DNA of 64,000 bases from Pseudomonas fluorescens (GTDB taxonomy: Bacteria; Pseudomonadota; Gammaproteobacteria; Pseudomonadales; Pseudomonadaceae), in contig LR782234.1 of the NCBI GenBank assembly GCA_902825215.1, forward strand, positions 5,411,001 to 5,475,000, written 5' to 3'. The notes beneath the pieces were generated by a model, which was not told where the DNA came from, searched no databases, and saw nothing but the letters and a program-made list of their open reading frames with translations. A program made the position numbers and the translations under genes. Positions 32,672-41,804 of the stretch are shown here, piece after piece (the stretch's first letter is position 1; the number at the start of each line of letters is the position of its first letter).

Positions 32672-34585
32672 TCAGCTGACACTCCGCTCAATCCCATGCT
32701 TGCGCAGCTTTCTATAAAGCGTATTTCGACTCACGCCCAATTGTTCAGCGGTACGGGTCATGTGCCAGCGGGTCTGCTCTAACGCATTAAGCAACGCAGA
32801 ACGTTCAGCATCTTCCAGCGGTCGCTCGCAAGACTCCATCGCCACAACCACCGGCCGCACCTGCCGAATCATCCCCGGCAAATCCTCAATCCCGACCCGC
32901 CCCTCATCACACAGCGCCGCTAACGTGCGCAGCACATTGCGCAACTGCCGGACATTGCCCGGCCAGTCGAACGCCAGCAACGCCTGACGCGCCGGCTCTT
33001 CAATCACAATCGCCTCACCGCCTGCTTCTTCGGCCAGCAGAAAATCCAGCAACTGCGCCTTGTCACTGCGCTCACGCAACGCCGGCAGCGCCACTTCCAA
33101 CCCATTCAAGCGGTAATACAAATCCTCGCGAAAACTGCCGTCCTCGACCCGCTCGAGCAAATTGCGGTGGGTGGCGCTGATGATTCGCACATTGACCGTC
33201 TCCGGTTCGCCGCCGAGCGGCACTACTTGGCGATCTTCCAGCACCCGCAGCAATCGGGTCTGCAGAGCCAGCGGCATGTCGCCGATTTCATCAAGGAACA
33301 AAGTGCCGCCATCGGCCTGCTGCAACTTGCCGCGCATGCCGTCCTTGCGTGCGCCGGTGAAGCTGCCGCCGCGATAGCCGAACAGTTCGCTTTCGATCAG
33401 GCTTTCCGGGATCGCCGCGCAATTGAGCGCGACGAAGGCATTGTTCGCACGCTGGCTGGCCTGATGCACAGCCTTGGCAAAGGCTTCCTTGCCGCTGCCG
33501 GTCTCGCCGTTGATCAGCAGCGGCACGTCGCGCTCGAACACGCGCAGGGCTTTGCGGAAACTGGCTTGCAGCGCCTCGTCACCGAGGCAGATGCCGGGCA
33601 GGCGCGGCGCTTCGACGATTTTCGCCGGGGCCGGGATCGGCAGCGGTTTGCGTGATTCGCCGCGCAGCACGGCAAACAGATGCCGGCCGTCTCGGGTGCG
33701 CAGCGGCCAACTGGCGCTGGCATTGGCGCTGGCACGAGCGAGCAGTTCATCCAGTGAGCAATCGAAAAACGCTTCGACCGGTTGGCCCAGCAAGCCGCCG
33801 CGAATATGCCCAAGCAGATTCAGTGCACTCTGGTTGACTGCGCTGATCCGCCCTTCCCCGTCAAACGCCAGCAAGCCTTCGCTGAACAGCCCGACCGACT
33901 CGGCCTGCAGATGAAAACGCAGCAACCATTGGTTATCGAAGCAGCGCAGGAAGTAGCAACTCTCGATCATCTTCGCCGACAGATTGACCAGCGCCATGGT
34001 GTGGAACTGGCTCTGGCGCGAAACGTCATGGCGCGCCGAAGACACATCAAGCACGGCGAGCAGTTCGCCGTGCGGGTCGAACACCGGGCTCGCCGAGCAG
34101 GTCAGCCCGGTGTGGCGGCCGCGAAAGTGTTCGTCTTGATGAATGGTCAGCGCCTGGCGCTCGACCAGGCAGGTGCCGATACCGTTGGTGCCTTCGCAGG
34201 CTTCGCTCCAGTCGGCGCCGAGCCAGAGCCCGGCGCGTTCGAAAATCTTGCGCTCGGCCGGCGCGGTGACGCAGTTGAGGATCACCCCGCGCGCATCGGT
34301 CAGCAGCACCGCGTGGCCGGCGCCGGACAGCTGTTGATGCAGGCTGCTCATTTCCGTGCCGGCGATTTGCAGCACTTGCTGCAGACGTTCGCGGCTTTCC
34401 AGCACCCGGCCATGCTCGAGCACGGTCGGCGCCATGGTCACAGAAGGATCGAGGTGATAGTCCTCAAGGCAACGCAGCCACGAACGGGCGATCGACGGGT
34501 CGGCACCGGGGCCATGCAAATGCGGCTTGCCCTGGGTGGCGGTGAGGACCTGGCGGGCATGGCGACTCAAATGGTTGTCGTGCAT
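32672..34585 (-). CDS. sigma-54-dependent activator of the ethanolamine/acetaldehyde genes (AcoR-like)
   Basis: The 637-residue protein has three parts. Residues about 60-240 are an N-terminal GAF-like sensor (WSEACEGTNGIGTC; HTGLTCSASPVFDPHGELL). A PAS-like segment follows near 235-300. The AAA+ domain (about 330-560) has GETGSGKE, GRGGS-like FGYRGGSFTGARKDG and GGTLFLDEIGDMP. The C-terminal Fis-type helix-turn-helix is MTRTAEQLGVSRNTLYRKL. The sigma-54-contact loop reads GSFTGA (Ser408) instead of GAFTGA. It is divergent from the aldehyde dehydrogenase gene, whose promoter is of -24/-12 type, so it very likely activates that operon in response to ethanolamine or acetaldehyde. The P. aeruginosa counterpart is known as EatR; the match here rests on gene order. 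Confidence 0.88.
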   Translation of the reverse strand: MHDNHLSRHARQVLTATQGKPHLHGPGADPSIARSWLRCLEDYHLDPSVTMAPTVLEHGRVLESRERLQQVLQIAGTEMSSLHQQLSGAGHAVLLTDARGVILNCVTAPAERKIFERAGLWLGADWSEACEGTNGIGTCLVERQALTIHQDEHFRGRHTGLTCSASPVFDPHGELLAVLDVSSARHDVSRQSQFHTMALVNLSAKMIESCYFLRCFDNQWLLRFHLQAESVGLFSEGLLAFDGEGRISAVNQSALNLLGHIRGGLLGQPVEAFFDCSLDELLARASANASASWPLRTRDGRHLFAVLRGESRKPLPIPAPAKIVEAPRLPGICLGDEALQASFRKALRVFERDVPLLINGETGSGKEAFAKAVHQASQRANNAFVALNCAAIPESLIESELFGYRGGSFTGARKDGMRGKLQQADGGTLFLDEIGDMPLALQTRLLRVLEDRQVVPLGGEPETVNVRIISATHRNLLERVEDGSFREDLYYRLNGLEVALPALRERSDKAQLLDFLLAEEAGGEAIVIEEPARQALLAFDWPGNVRQLRNVLRTLAALCDEGRVGIEDLPGMIRQVRPVVVAMESCERPLEDAERSALLNALEQTRWHMTRTAEQLGVSRNTLYRKLRKHGIERSVS

Positions 34586-34702
34586 TTCTTATTGTTCTCC
34601 CCGAGGCGCGGCGGCCCAATGCTGAGGTGACGCCCAGCATCCTCCAGGCACCGGCGCATTGCAATGCTGGCAAGACCGCCCGGTCACGGGCTGTGCCAGA
34701 AA

Positions 34703-34731
34703 CGGTACAAATTGTCACCGCAGCTGTACCG
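34703..34731. promoter_or_regulatory. candidate activator binding site (inverted repeat)
   Basis: Half-sites CGGTACA (34703-34709) and TGTACCG (34725-34731) form a perfect inverted repeat with a 15-base gap. It lies about 75 bases upstream of the -24 element, the usual zone for a sigma-54 enhancer site. Confidence 0.55.
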
Positions 34732-34805
34732 AAACCCTCACAGCAGCGCCCCGCTCGTCCGAGACAAACGGCGCAAGGCCTTGATTTGTCTGCCCTGCAC
34801 GGCAA

Positions 34806-34821
34806 TGGCCCGGCCCTTGCT
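34806..34821 (+). promoter_or_regulatory. sigma-54 promoter (-24/-12)
   Basis: TGGCCCGGCCCTTGCT fits the consensus TGGCACGN4TTGCW with one mismatch, and the GG and GC elements have the right spacing. Transcription would start near 34833, 54 bases before the aldehyde dehydrogenase ATG. Confidence 0.8.
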
Positions 34822-34886
34822 CTACGCTTATAGCAAGCGCACTTGCGCGTTTCTCTAATAAGTACAAAGCCAAGGAGAACATCATC

Positions 34887-36407
34887 ATGCGTTACGCTCA
34901 TCCCGGTACTGACGGCGCCAAAGTCTCGTTCAAGAGCAAGTACGGTAACTACATCGGCGGCGAGTTCGTCGCGCCGGTCAAAGGTCAGTACTTCACTAAT
35001 ACCTCGCCAGTGAATGGCCAGCCGATTGCCGAATTCCCCCGCTCCACCGCCGAAGACATCGACAAGGCGCTGGACGCCGCTCACGCCGCCGCCGATGCGT
35101 GGGGCGCGACCTCAGTGCAGGCGCGCTCGCTGATTCTGCTGAAAATCGCCGACCGCATCGAAGCCAACCTTGAACTGCTGGCGATCACCGAAACCTGGGA
35201 CAACGGCAAAGCCATCCGCGAAACGCTCAACGCCGACATTCCGCTGGCCGCCGACCACTTCCGCTACTTCGCCGGTTGCCTGCGCGCACAGGAAGGCAGC
35301 GCTGCGGAAATCGACGGCAACACCGTGGCTTACCACATTCATGAACCGCTGGGCGTGGTCGGCCAGATCATCCCGTGGAACTTCCCGCTGCTGATGGCCG
35401 CGTGGAAACTGGCGCCTGCGCTGGCCGCCGGTAACTGTGTGGTGCTCAAGCCCGCCGAGCAAACGCCGCTGGGCATCTGCGTGCTGATGGAACTGATCGG
35501 CGACCTGCTGCCGCCGGGCGTGCTCAACGTCGTGCAAGGCTTCGGCAAAGAGGCCGGCGAAGCGCTGGCGACCAGCAAGCGCATCGCCAAGATTGCCTTC
35601 ACCGGCTCGACCCCGGTCGGTTCGCACATCATGAAATGCGCGGCGGAAAACATCATCCCGTCCACCGTGGAACTGGGCGGCAAGTCGCCGAACATCTTCT
35701 TCGAAGACATCATGCAGGCCGAACCGAGCTTCATCGAAAAAGCCGCTGAAGGTCTGGTACTGGCGTTCTTCAACCAGGGCGAAGTGTGCACTTGCCCGTC
35801 CCGCGCGCTGGTACAGGAATCGATCTACGACGAATTCATGCAGGCCGTGATGAAGAAAGTCAGCCAGATCAAACGTGGCGACCCGCTCGACACCGACACC
35901 ATGGTTGGCGCTCAGGCATCCGAGCAGCAATTCGACAAGATCCTCTCGTACCTGGAAATCGCCAAAGGCGAAGGCGCCGAGCTGCTGACTGGCGGCAAAG
36001 TGGAAAAACTCGAAGGCAGCCTGGCCACCGGTTACTACATCCAGCCGACCCTGCTCAAGGGCACCAACAAGATGCGTGTGTTCCAGGAAGAAATCTTCGG
36101 CCCGGTGGTGAGCATCACCACGTTCAAGGACGAAGCCGAAGCCCTGGCGATCGCCAACGACACCGAGTTCGGCCTCGGCGCCGGTCTGTGGACTCGCGAT
36201 ATCAACCGCGCCTACCGCATGGGCCGGGCGATCAAGGCCGGGCGCGTGTGGACCAACTGCTATCACCTGTACCCGGCGCATGCCGCGTTTGGTGGTTACA
36301 AGAAGTCCGGCGTTGGGCGTGAGACGCACAAGATGATGCTCGACCATTACCAGCAGACCAAGAACCTGCTGGTGAGCTACGACATCAATCCGTTGGGCTT
36401 TTTCTAA
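34887..36407 (+). CDS. NAD-dependent acetaldehyde/aldehyde dehydrogenase (ExaC-like)
   Basis: This 506-residue class of aldehyde dehydrogenase oxidises the acetaldehyde released by EutBC to acetate. Motifs: PWNFPLLMAAWKLAPALAAG, FTGSTPVGSHIM (NAD-binding), TVELGGKSPNIF (catalytic Glu) and FFNQGEVCTCPSR (catalytic Cys). The C-terminus has EEIFGPVVSI. AAGGAGAAC precedes the ATG. It is first in the cluster, behind the sigma-54 promoter, and is separated from the permease gene by a REPIN. Confidence 0.92.
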   Translation: MRYAHPGTDGAKVSFKSKYGNYIGGEFVAPVKGQYFTNTSPVNGQPIAEFPRSTAEDIDKALDAAHAAADAWGATSVQARSLILLKIADRIEANLELLAITETWDNGKAIRETLNADIPLAADHFRYFAGCLRAQEGSAAEIDGNTVAYHIHEPLGVVGQIIPWNFPLLMAAWKLAPALAAGNCVVLKPAEQTPLGICVLMELIGDLLPPGVLNVVQGFGKEAGEALATSKRIAKIAFTGSTPVGSHIMKCAAENIIPSTVELGGKSPNIFFEDIMQAEPSFIEKAAEGLVLAFFNQGEVCTCPSRALVQESIYDEFMQAVMKKVSQIKRGDPLDTDTMVGAQASEQQFDKILSYLEIAKGEGAELLTGGKVEKLEGSLATGYYIQPTLLKGTNKMRVFQEEIFGPVVSITTFKDEAEALAIANDTEFGLGAGLWTRDINRAYRMGRAIKAGRVWTNCYHLYPAHAAFGGYKKSGVGRETHKMMLDHYQQTKNLLVSYDINPLGFF

Positions 36408-36450
36408 GCGGGTGGGCGAGGCAGTGATCACTGCATCGCCCCTTGTAATT

Positions 36451-36526
36451 TTCGCGAGCAGGCTCGCTCCCACAGGGCATTGCGTGCAACCACAAATCCA
36501 CTGTGGGAGCGAGCCTGCTCGCGAAG
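36451..36526. repeat. REPIN (two inverted REP sequences)
   Basis: A nearly perfect pair: TTCGCGAGCAGGCTCGC then TCCCACA (36450-36475), and TGTGGGAGCGAGCCTGCTCGCGAA (36502-36525). It lies between the aldehyde dehydrogenase and the ethanolamine permease, so read-through may be reduced or the 3' end stabilised there. Confidence 0.9.
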
Positions 36527-36621
36527 GCGGCGGCACATCCAGCAAAGTTTCAGCTGACTTACCGCTTCATCAGCACGCCCGCCTACACCGGGCCAAAAAC
36601 AATAAAAACAGGTAACTGCTA

Positions 36622-38070
36622 ATGCCAAGCGATCATGCAAATCCGCAACCGGCGACCTCCTCCGTCGACTTCGAAAAAGTCGGCACTGACTACTTCCAAC
36701 AACGCGAATTGAAAAAAGGCGCCGCCGGCTGGGTCCTGCTGGTGGGCCTGGGCGTTGCGTACGTGATCTCCGGCGACTACGCCGGCTGGAACTTCGGCCT
36801 CGCCCAGGGTGGCTGGGGCGGCATGTTTCTCGCCACGCTGCTGATGGCGACCATGTACCTGTGCATGTGCTTCTCCCTTGCCGAACTGTCTTCGATGATC
36901 CCCACCGCCGGTGGCGGTTACGGCTTTGCCCGCAGCGCGTTCGGGCCGTGGGGCGGATTTCTCACCGGCACCGCGATTCTCATCGAATATGCGATCGCGC
37001 CCGCCGCCATTGCGGTGTTCATCGGCGCCTACTGCGAGTCGCTGTTCGGTATCGGTGGCTGGGTGATCTATCTGGCCTTCTACATCATCTTTATCGCCAT
37101 CCACATATTTGGTGTCGGCGAAGCGCTCAAGCTGATGTTCATCATCACCGCCGTCGCCGCGCTGGCATTGGGCGTGTTTCTAGTGGCGATGGTGCCGCAT
37201 TTCGATGTCGCCAACCTGCTCGACATTCCGGTCACCACCGCTGCCGGCGCCAGCCCCTTCCTGCCGTTCGGCTACGTCGGCGTGTGGGCGGCGATTCCCT
37301 ATGCGATCTGGTTTTTCCTCGCCGTCGAAGGCGTGCCACTGGCGGCAGAAGAAACCAAGAATCCCAAACGCGACCTGCCGCGTGGCCTGATCGGTGCGAT
37401 GCTGGTGTTGCTGATGTTTGCCCTGCTGATCCTGATCGTCGGCCCCGGCGGTGCGGGCGCCAACTCGCTGCTGACCTCTGGCAACCCGCTGGTCGAAGCA
37501 CTGAGCAAAGCCTATGGCGGCTCGACCTGGATGGGCAGTTTCGTCAACCTTGTCGGCCTGGCCGGGCTGATCGCCAGTTTCTTCTCGATCATCTACGCCT
37601 ACTCGCGGCAGATCTTCGCGCTGTCACGGGCCGGTTACCTGCCGCGCAAACTGTCGCAGACCAACAAAAGCAAGGCGCCGGTCCTGGCGCTGGTGATTCC
37701 CGGGATTATCGGCTTCGGGCTGTCATTGACTGGTCAAGGCGACCTGCTGATTCTGGTGGCGGTGTTCGGCGCGACCATTTCCTATGTGCTGATGATGGCC
37801 GCGCACATTACCTTGCGCATCCGCCGCCCCAAAATGGACCGGCCGTATCGCACGCCGGGCGGGATTTTCACTTCGGGCGTGGCGCTGGTCCTGGCGTGCA
37901 TCGCCGTGGTGGCGGGCTTCCTCGTCGATCCACGGGTGGTGATCGGCGCGGCGATCATCTATGGAGTGTTAATTGCTTACTTTGCTTTCTACAGTCGGCA
38001 TCACTTGGTAGCAGGCACGCCGGAAGAAGAATTCGCGGCGATTCAGAAAGCTGAACAAGCCTTGCACTGA
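36622..38070 (+). CDS. eat: ethanolamine permease
   Basis: This 482-residue APC-family transporter has twelve predicted spans. It begins with YFQQRELKKGAAGWVLLVG and GLGVAYVISGDYAGWNFGLA, which are typical of the ethanolamine permease branch. It also has FFLAVEGVPLAAEETKNPKRD and YSRQIFALSRAGYLPRKLS. It should import ethanolamine for EutBC, encoded next. The start at 36622 has only a weak upstream site. Confidence 0.92.
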   Translation: MPSDHANPQPATSSVDFEKVGTDYFQQRELKKGAAGWVLLVGLGVAYVISGDYAGWNFGLAQGGWGGMFLATLLMATMYLCMCFSLAELSSMIPTAGGGYGFARSAFGPWGGFLTGTAILIEYAIAPAAIAVFIGAYCESLFGIGGWVIYLAFYIIFIAIHIFGVGEALKLMFIITAVAALALGVFLVAMVPHFDVANLLDIPVTTAAGASPFLPFGYVGVWAAIPYAIWFFLAVEGVPLAAEETKNPKRDLPRGLIGAMLVLLMFALLILIVGPGGAGANSLLTSGNPLVEALSKAYGGSTWMGSFVNLVGLAGLIASFFSIIYAYSRQIFALSRAGYLPRKLSQTNKSKAPVLALVIPGIIGFGLSLTGQGDLLILVAVFGATISYVLMMAAHITLRIRRPKMDRPYRTPGGIFTSGVALVLACIAVVAGFLVDPRVVIGAAIIYGVLIAYFAFYSRHHLVAGTPEEEFAAIQKAEQALH

Positions 38071-38121
38071 ATGTCGAAAACCACGGCACAGAGTGTTCTG
38101 CGCCGTCACGGAGAACGCTGA

Positions 38122-39516
38122 ATGGCCAGTTTTGCTCATACGGTCGGCGCGCAGACCTACCGCTTCGACAGCCTCAAAGACCTCATGGCCAAGGCCAGCC
38201 CGGCACGCTCGGGGGATTTTCTTGCCGAAATCGCCGCGCTCAATGACGGCGAGCGCGTCGCCGCACAAATGGCCCTGGCTGACACCCCGCTCACGCATTT
38301 CCTGCAGGAAGCACTGATTCCGTACGAAGCCGATGAAGTCACCCGCCTGATCATCGACACCCACGACAAGCAGGCCTTCGCGGTCGTCAGCCATCTTACC
38401 GTCGGTGGCTTTCGCGACTGGCTGCTCAGCGACGCCGCCGACGAAACCAGTCTGCGCCTGCTGGCCCCCGGCCTGACGCCGGAAATGGTCGCGGCGGTCT
38501 CGAAGATCATGCGCGTGCAGGATCTGGTACTGGTGGCGCAAAAAATCCGCGTGGTGACGAAATTCCGCGGCACCCTCGGCTTGAAGGGCCGCCTGTCGAC
38601 CCGCCTGCAACCCAACCACCCGACCGATGAGCCGTCCGGGATTGCCGCGAGCATTCTCGACGGCCTGCTTTACGGTAATGGCGACGCGATGATCGGCATC
38701 AACCCGGCCACCGACAGCATCGCCTCGATCTGCGCCATGCTGGAAATGCTCGACGCGATCATCCAGCGCTACGACATTCCGACCCAGGCCTGCGTACTCA
38801 CCCACGTCACCACCTCGATCGAGGCGATCAACCGTGGCGTGCCGCTGGATCTGGTGTTCCAGTCGATCGCCGGCACCGAAGCGGCCAACGCCAGTTTCGG
38901 CATCAATCTCAATGTCCTGCAGGAAGGCTATGACGCCGGGTTGAGCCTCAAGCGCGGCACCCTCGGGCAGAACCTGATGTATTTCGAAACCGGTCAGGGC
39001 AGCGCGCTGTCGGCCAATGCCCACCACGGCGTCGATCAACAGACCTGCGAGACGCGAGCCTATGCCGTGGCGCGGCATTTCAAGCCGTTTCTGGTGAACA
39101 CGGTTGTAGGATTTATCGGCCCGGAATACCTCTACAACGGCAAACAGATCATCCGCGCCGGCCTCGAAGACCATTTCTGCGGCAAGTTGCTCGGTGTGCC
39201 GATGGGCTGTGACATCTGCTACACCAACCACGCCGAAGCCGATCAGGACGACATGGACACCCTGCTGACGCTCTTGGGTGTGGCCGGGATCAACTTCATC
39301 ATGGGCATCCCCGGCTCCGACGACATCATGCTCAATTACCAGACCACCTCGTTCCACGACGCCCTCTACGCCCGGCAGACCCTGGGCCTGAAACCGGCGC
39401 CGGAGTTCGAGCAGTGGCTGGCGAACATGGGCATCTTCACGCAAGCCGATGGCAAGGTGCGCTTTGGCAACAATCTGCCACCGGCCTTCCGCCAGGCGCT
39501 GGCGCAATTGGGATGA
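38122..39516 (+). CDS. eutB: ethanolamine ammonia-lyase large subunit
   Basis: EutB is the catalytic subunit of the adenosylcobalamin-dependent lyase that turns ethanolamine into acetaldehyde and ammonia. The 464-residue TIM-barrel protein has the family segments VFQSIAGTEAANASFGINL, YFETGQGSALSANAHHG, and MGCDICYTNHAEADQDDMD. GGAGAACGCTG precedes the ATG. No microcompartment genes are present, so the pathway is the simple permease-lyase-dehydrogenase form. Confidence 0.96.
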   Translation: MASFAHTVGAQTYRFDSLKDLMAKASPARSGDFLAEIAALNDGERVAAQMALADTPLTHFLQEALIPYEADEVTRLIIDTHDKQAFAVVSHLTVGGFRDWLLSDAADETSLRLLAPGLTPEMVAAVSKIMRVQDLVLVAQKIRVVTKFRGTLGLKGRLSTRLQPNHPTDEPSGIAASILDGLLYGNGDAMIGINPATDSIASICAMLEMLDAIIQRYDIPTQACVLTHVTTSIEAINRGVPLDLVFQSIAGTEAANASFGINLNVLQEGYDAGLSLKRGTLGQNLMYFETGQGSALSANAHHGVDQQTCETRAYAVARHFKPFLVNTVVGFIGPEYLYNGKQIIRAGLEDHFCGKLLGVPMGCDICYTNHAEADQDDMDTLLTLLGVAGINFIMGIPGSDDIMLNYQTTSFHDALYARQTLGLKPAPEFEQWLANMGIFTQADGKVRFGNNLPPAFRQALAQLG

Positions 39517-40346
39517 ATGGCATGGAAAAACCGCCTGTAGACCCGCAAAACCCGTGGCTGCAACTGCGCCGCCTGACCCCGGCACGCATTGCTCTGGGCC
39601 GCACTGGCACGAGCCTGCCGACCAGCGCCCAGCTGGATTTCCAGCTCGCCCATGCGCAGGCGCGCGATGCCGTGCACCTGCCGTTCGACCATGCCGGGCT
39701 CAGTGCACAGTTGCAGGAAGGCGGGCGCGACAGCCTGCTGCTGCACAGCGCGGCGCCGGATCGCAACACCTATCTGCAACGCCCGGACCTGGGCCGCAAA
39801 CTCAGCGATGAGTCGGCGCAAACCTTGCGCGATTACGCCAGCGCCCATCCGGGCGGCGTCGATCTGGCGATTGTCGTCGCGGACGGCTTGTCAGCATTGG
39901 CCGTGCATCGACATACCTTGCCGTTTATCAAGCGCCTGGAAGATCAGATGAGCGCCGACGGCTGGTCGCTCGCGCCCGTGCTGCTGGTGGAACAGGGTCG
40001 CGTCGCCATCGGTGACGAAATCGGCCAATTGCTCGGGGCGAAAATGCTGGTGATGCTGATCGGCGAGCGTCCGGGCCTGAGTTCGCCGGACAGCCTCGGC
40101 CTGTATTTCACCTATGCGCCCAAGGTCGGCCTGACCGACGCTTACCGCAATTGCATCTCGAATGTTCGTCTGGAGGGATTGAGCTACGGCATGGCGGCGC
40201 ATCGCCTGCTTTATCTGATGCGCGAAGCCTGTCGCCGGCAGCTGTCGGGGGTCAACTTGAAAGACGAAGCCCAGTTGCAGACGCTGGAGTCGGACGATGA
40301 GGTGAACATGAAAAGTAATTTCCTGCTTGATCCGCCGCCCGCCTGA
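39513..40346 (+). CDS. eutC: ethanolamine ammonia-lyase small subunit
   Basis: EutC is the second subunit of the lyase and forms part of the cobalamin-binding interface. The 277-residue protein has LRRLTPARIALGRTGTSLPT, DFQLAHAQARDAVHLPFD, GDEIGQLLGAKMLVMLIGE and ERPGLSSPDSLGLYFTYAP. The ATG at 39513 overlaps the eutB stop as ATGA, so translation is coupled; an ATG at 39522 is the alternative. Confidence 0.95.
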   Translation: MNGMEKPPVDPQNPWLQLRRLTPARIALGRTGTSLPTSAQLDFQLAHAQARDAVHLPFDHAGLSAQLQEGGRDSLLLHSAAPDRNTYLQRPDLGRKLSDESAQTLRDYASAHPGGVDLAIVVADGLSALAVHRHTLPFIKRLEDQMSADGWSLAPVLLVEQGRVAIGDEIGQLLGAKMLVMLIGERPGLSSPDSLGLYFTYAPKVGLTDAYRNCISNVRLEGLSYGMAAHRLLYLMREACRRQLSGVNLKDEAQLQTLESDDEVNMKSNFLLDPPPA

Positions 40347-40461
40347 ACCGTTTCCGCATTGCCTTTCTGCGCTGGTTTCAGGCAGGATCGACGCACGGCC
40401 GCCAGGGTTTCCCATCGCCGTCAGAGCAGTTGAAGACAGCCACTTGAAGACGAGACCTATC

Positions 40462-40923
40462 ATGCGGATTATTCAAGCGACCCTCGAACATCTGGATTTG
40501 CTGACCCCGTTGTTCGTCAAATATCGCGAGTTCTACGGTTCCCTGCCTTACCCGGATTCCTCCCGCGCCTTTCTCGAAAAGCGCCTGCGCCGCAAGGAAT
40601 CGGTGATCTACCTGGCCCTGGCCGATGACGACGACAAGAAACTCATGGGGTTCTGTCAGCTCTACCCAAGCTTCTCCTCGCTGTCGCTCAAGCGCGTGTG
40701 GATTCTCAACGACATCTATGTCGCCGAAGACGCCCGCCGACAACTGGTGGCGGACAACCTGATCCGCACCGCGAAAAAAATGGCCAAGGAAACCCAGGCC
40801 GTGCGCATGCGTGTCTCCACCAGCGCCGACAACGAAGTGGCGCAGAAAACCTACGAATCCATCGGGTTCAAGGAAGACACCGAGTTCAAGAACTACGTGT
40901 TGCCGATCAGCGACGAGCTCTGA
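40462..40923 (+). CDS. GNAT-family N-acetyltransferase
   Basis: This 153-residue protein has the acetyl-CoA fold: LKRVWILNDIYVAEDARRQ (strand 4 and the start of motif A), VADNLIRTAKKMAKE, and the C-terminal NEVAQKTYESIGFKEDTEF. The R/Q-x-x-G loop is degraded to ARRQLVAD, which occurs in other members. Substrate unknown. It lies after eutC with a 115-base gap and need not be part of that operon. Confidence 0.9.
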   Translation: MRIIQATLEHLDLLTPLFVKYREFYGSLPYPDSSRAFLEKRLRRKESVIYLALADDDDKKLMGFCQLYPSFSSLSLKRVWILNDIYVAEDARRQLVADNLIRTAKKMAKETQAVRMRVSTSADNEVAQKTYESIGFKEDTEFKNYVLPISDEL

Positions 40924-41150
40924 TCGCCACCGGCCAGGTGCTGAGGGAGCACGCTCCCTCGCCACACGTCGGGTCTGCCTGACAATTGATCACAGCCGAC
41001 ATTCCTCGCGACAAAAGCGACGCGCTTTTCGTCCCTCAGACCGTATAATCGCCAGCTTTCCGGCTTGTAAGAAAAACTACGCCCCGCTGTAGGCTTACAC
41101 GAAGTCATCCGCACAGGCCTGCCGAGTCGGGCCGCCATACAGGTGCCCCC

Positions 41151-41801
41151 ATGGATTTCAACCCGCTCGACCTTATCCTGCATCTCGACGTTTATCTCGA
41201 TTTGCTGGTGAACAACTATGGGCCATGGATCTACGCCATCCTGTTTCTGGTGATCTTCTGCGAAACCGGTCTGGTGGTGATGCCGTTCCTGCCGGGTGAC
41301 TCGCTGCTGTTCATTGCCGGCGCCGTCGCTGCGGGCGGTGGCATGGACCCGGTATTGCTCGGTGGTCTGCTGATGCTCGCGGCCATTCTCGGCGACAGCA
41401 CCAACTACGTGATCGGTCGCACGGCCGGGGAAAAGCTGTTCAGCAATCCCAACTCGAAGATCTTCCGTCGCGACTACCTGCAAAAAACCCATGATTTCTA
41501 CGACAAGCACGGCGGCAAGACCGTGACCATGGCGCGTTTCCTGCCGATCATCCGTACGTTTGCGCCGTTCGTCGCCGGCATCGCGCGCATGCCGTATCCA
41601 CGCTTTTTCGGTTTCAGCGTACTGGGCACGATCCTGTGGGTCGGCGGTCTGGTCACCCTCGGCTACTTCTTTGGCAACGTGCCGTTCATCAAGAAGAACC
41701 TGTCGCTGCTGGTGGTAGCGATCATTTTGCTGTCGCTGGTGCCGATGATCATCGGCGTAGTGCGCAGCCGTTTCGGCGGCACCAAAGCGCAATCGCACTA
41801 A
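41151..41801 (+). CDS. DedA family membrane protein
   Basis: This 216-residue protein has about five membrane spans, with VVMPFLPGDSLLFIAG, LGDSTNYVIGRTAGEKLF, and TMARFLPIIRTFAPFVAGIARM. The Arg and acidic residues typical of undecaprenyl-phosphate/phospholipid flippases of the DedA family are present. It is the second DedA-domain protein in this window; the other is fused to PAP2. A TATAAT at 41044-41049 is a possible -10. The mtfA-like gene follows 3 bases on. Confidence 0.93.
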   Translation: MDFNPLDLILHLDVYLDLLVNNYGPWIYAILFLVIFCETGLVVMPFLPGDSLLFIAGAVAAGGGMDPVLLGGLLMLAAILGDSTNYVIGRTAGEKLFSNPNSKIFRRDYLQKTHDFYDKHGGKTVTMARFLPIIRTFAPFVAGIARMPYPRFFGFSVLGTILWVGGLVTLGYFFGNVPFIKKNLSLLVVAIILLSLVPMIIGVVRSRFGGTKAQSH

Positions 41802-41804
41802 GCA

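Larger units (their letters stand above)
34586..34886. other. divergent regulatory region between activator and aldehyde dehydrogenase
   Basis: This 301-base stretch has no gene. It contains an upstream palindrome at 34703-34731 and a -24/-12 promoter at 34806-34821, both listed separately, and a 54-base leader up to the dehydrogenase start. The activator's own promoter should lie near 34600-34680, but I could not pick one. Confidence 0.7.
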
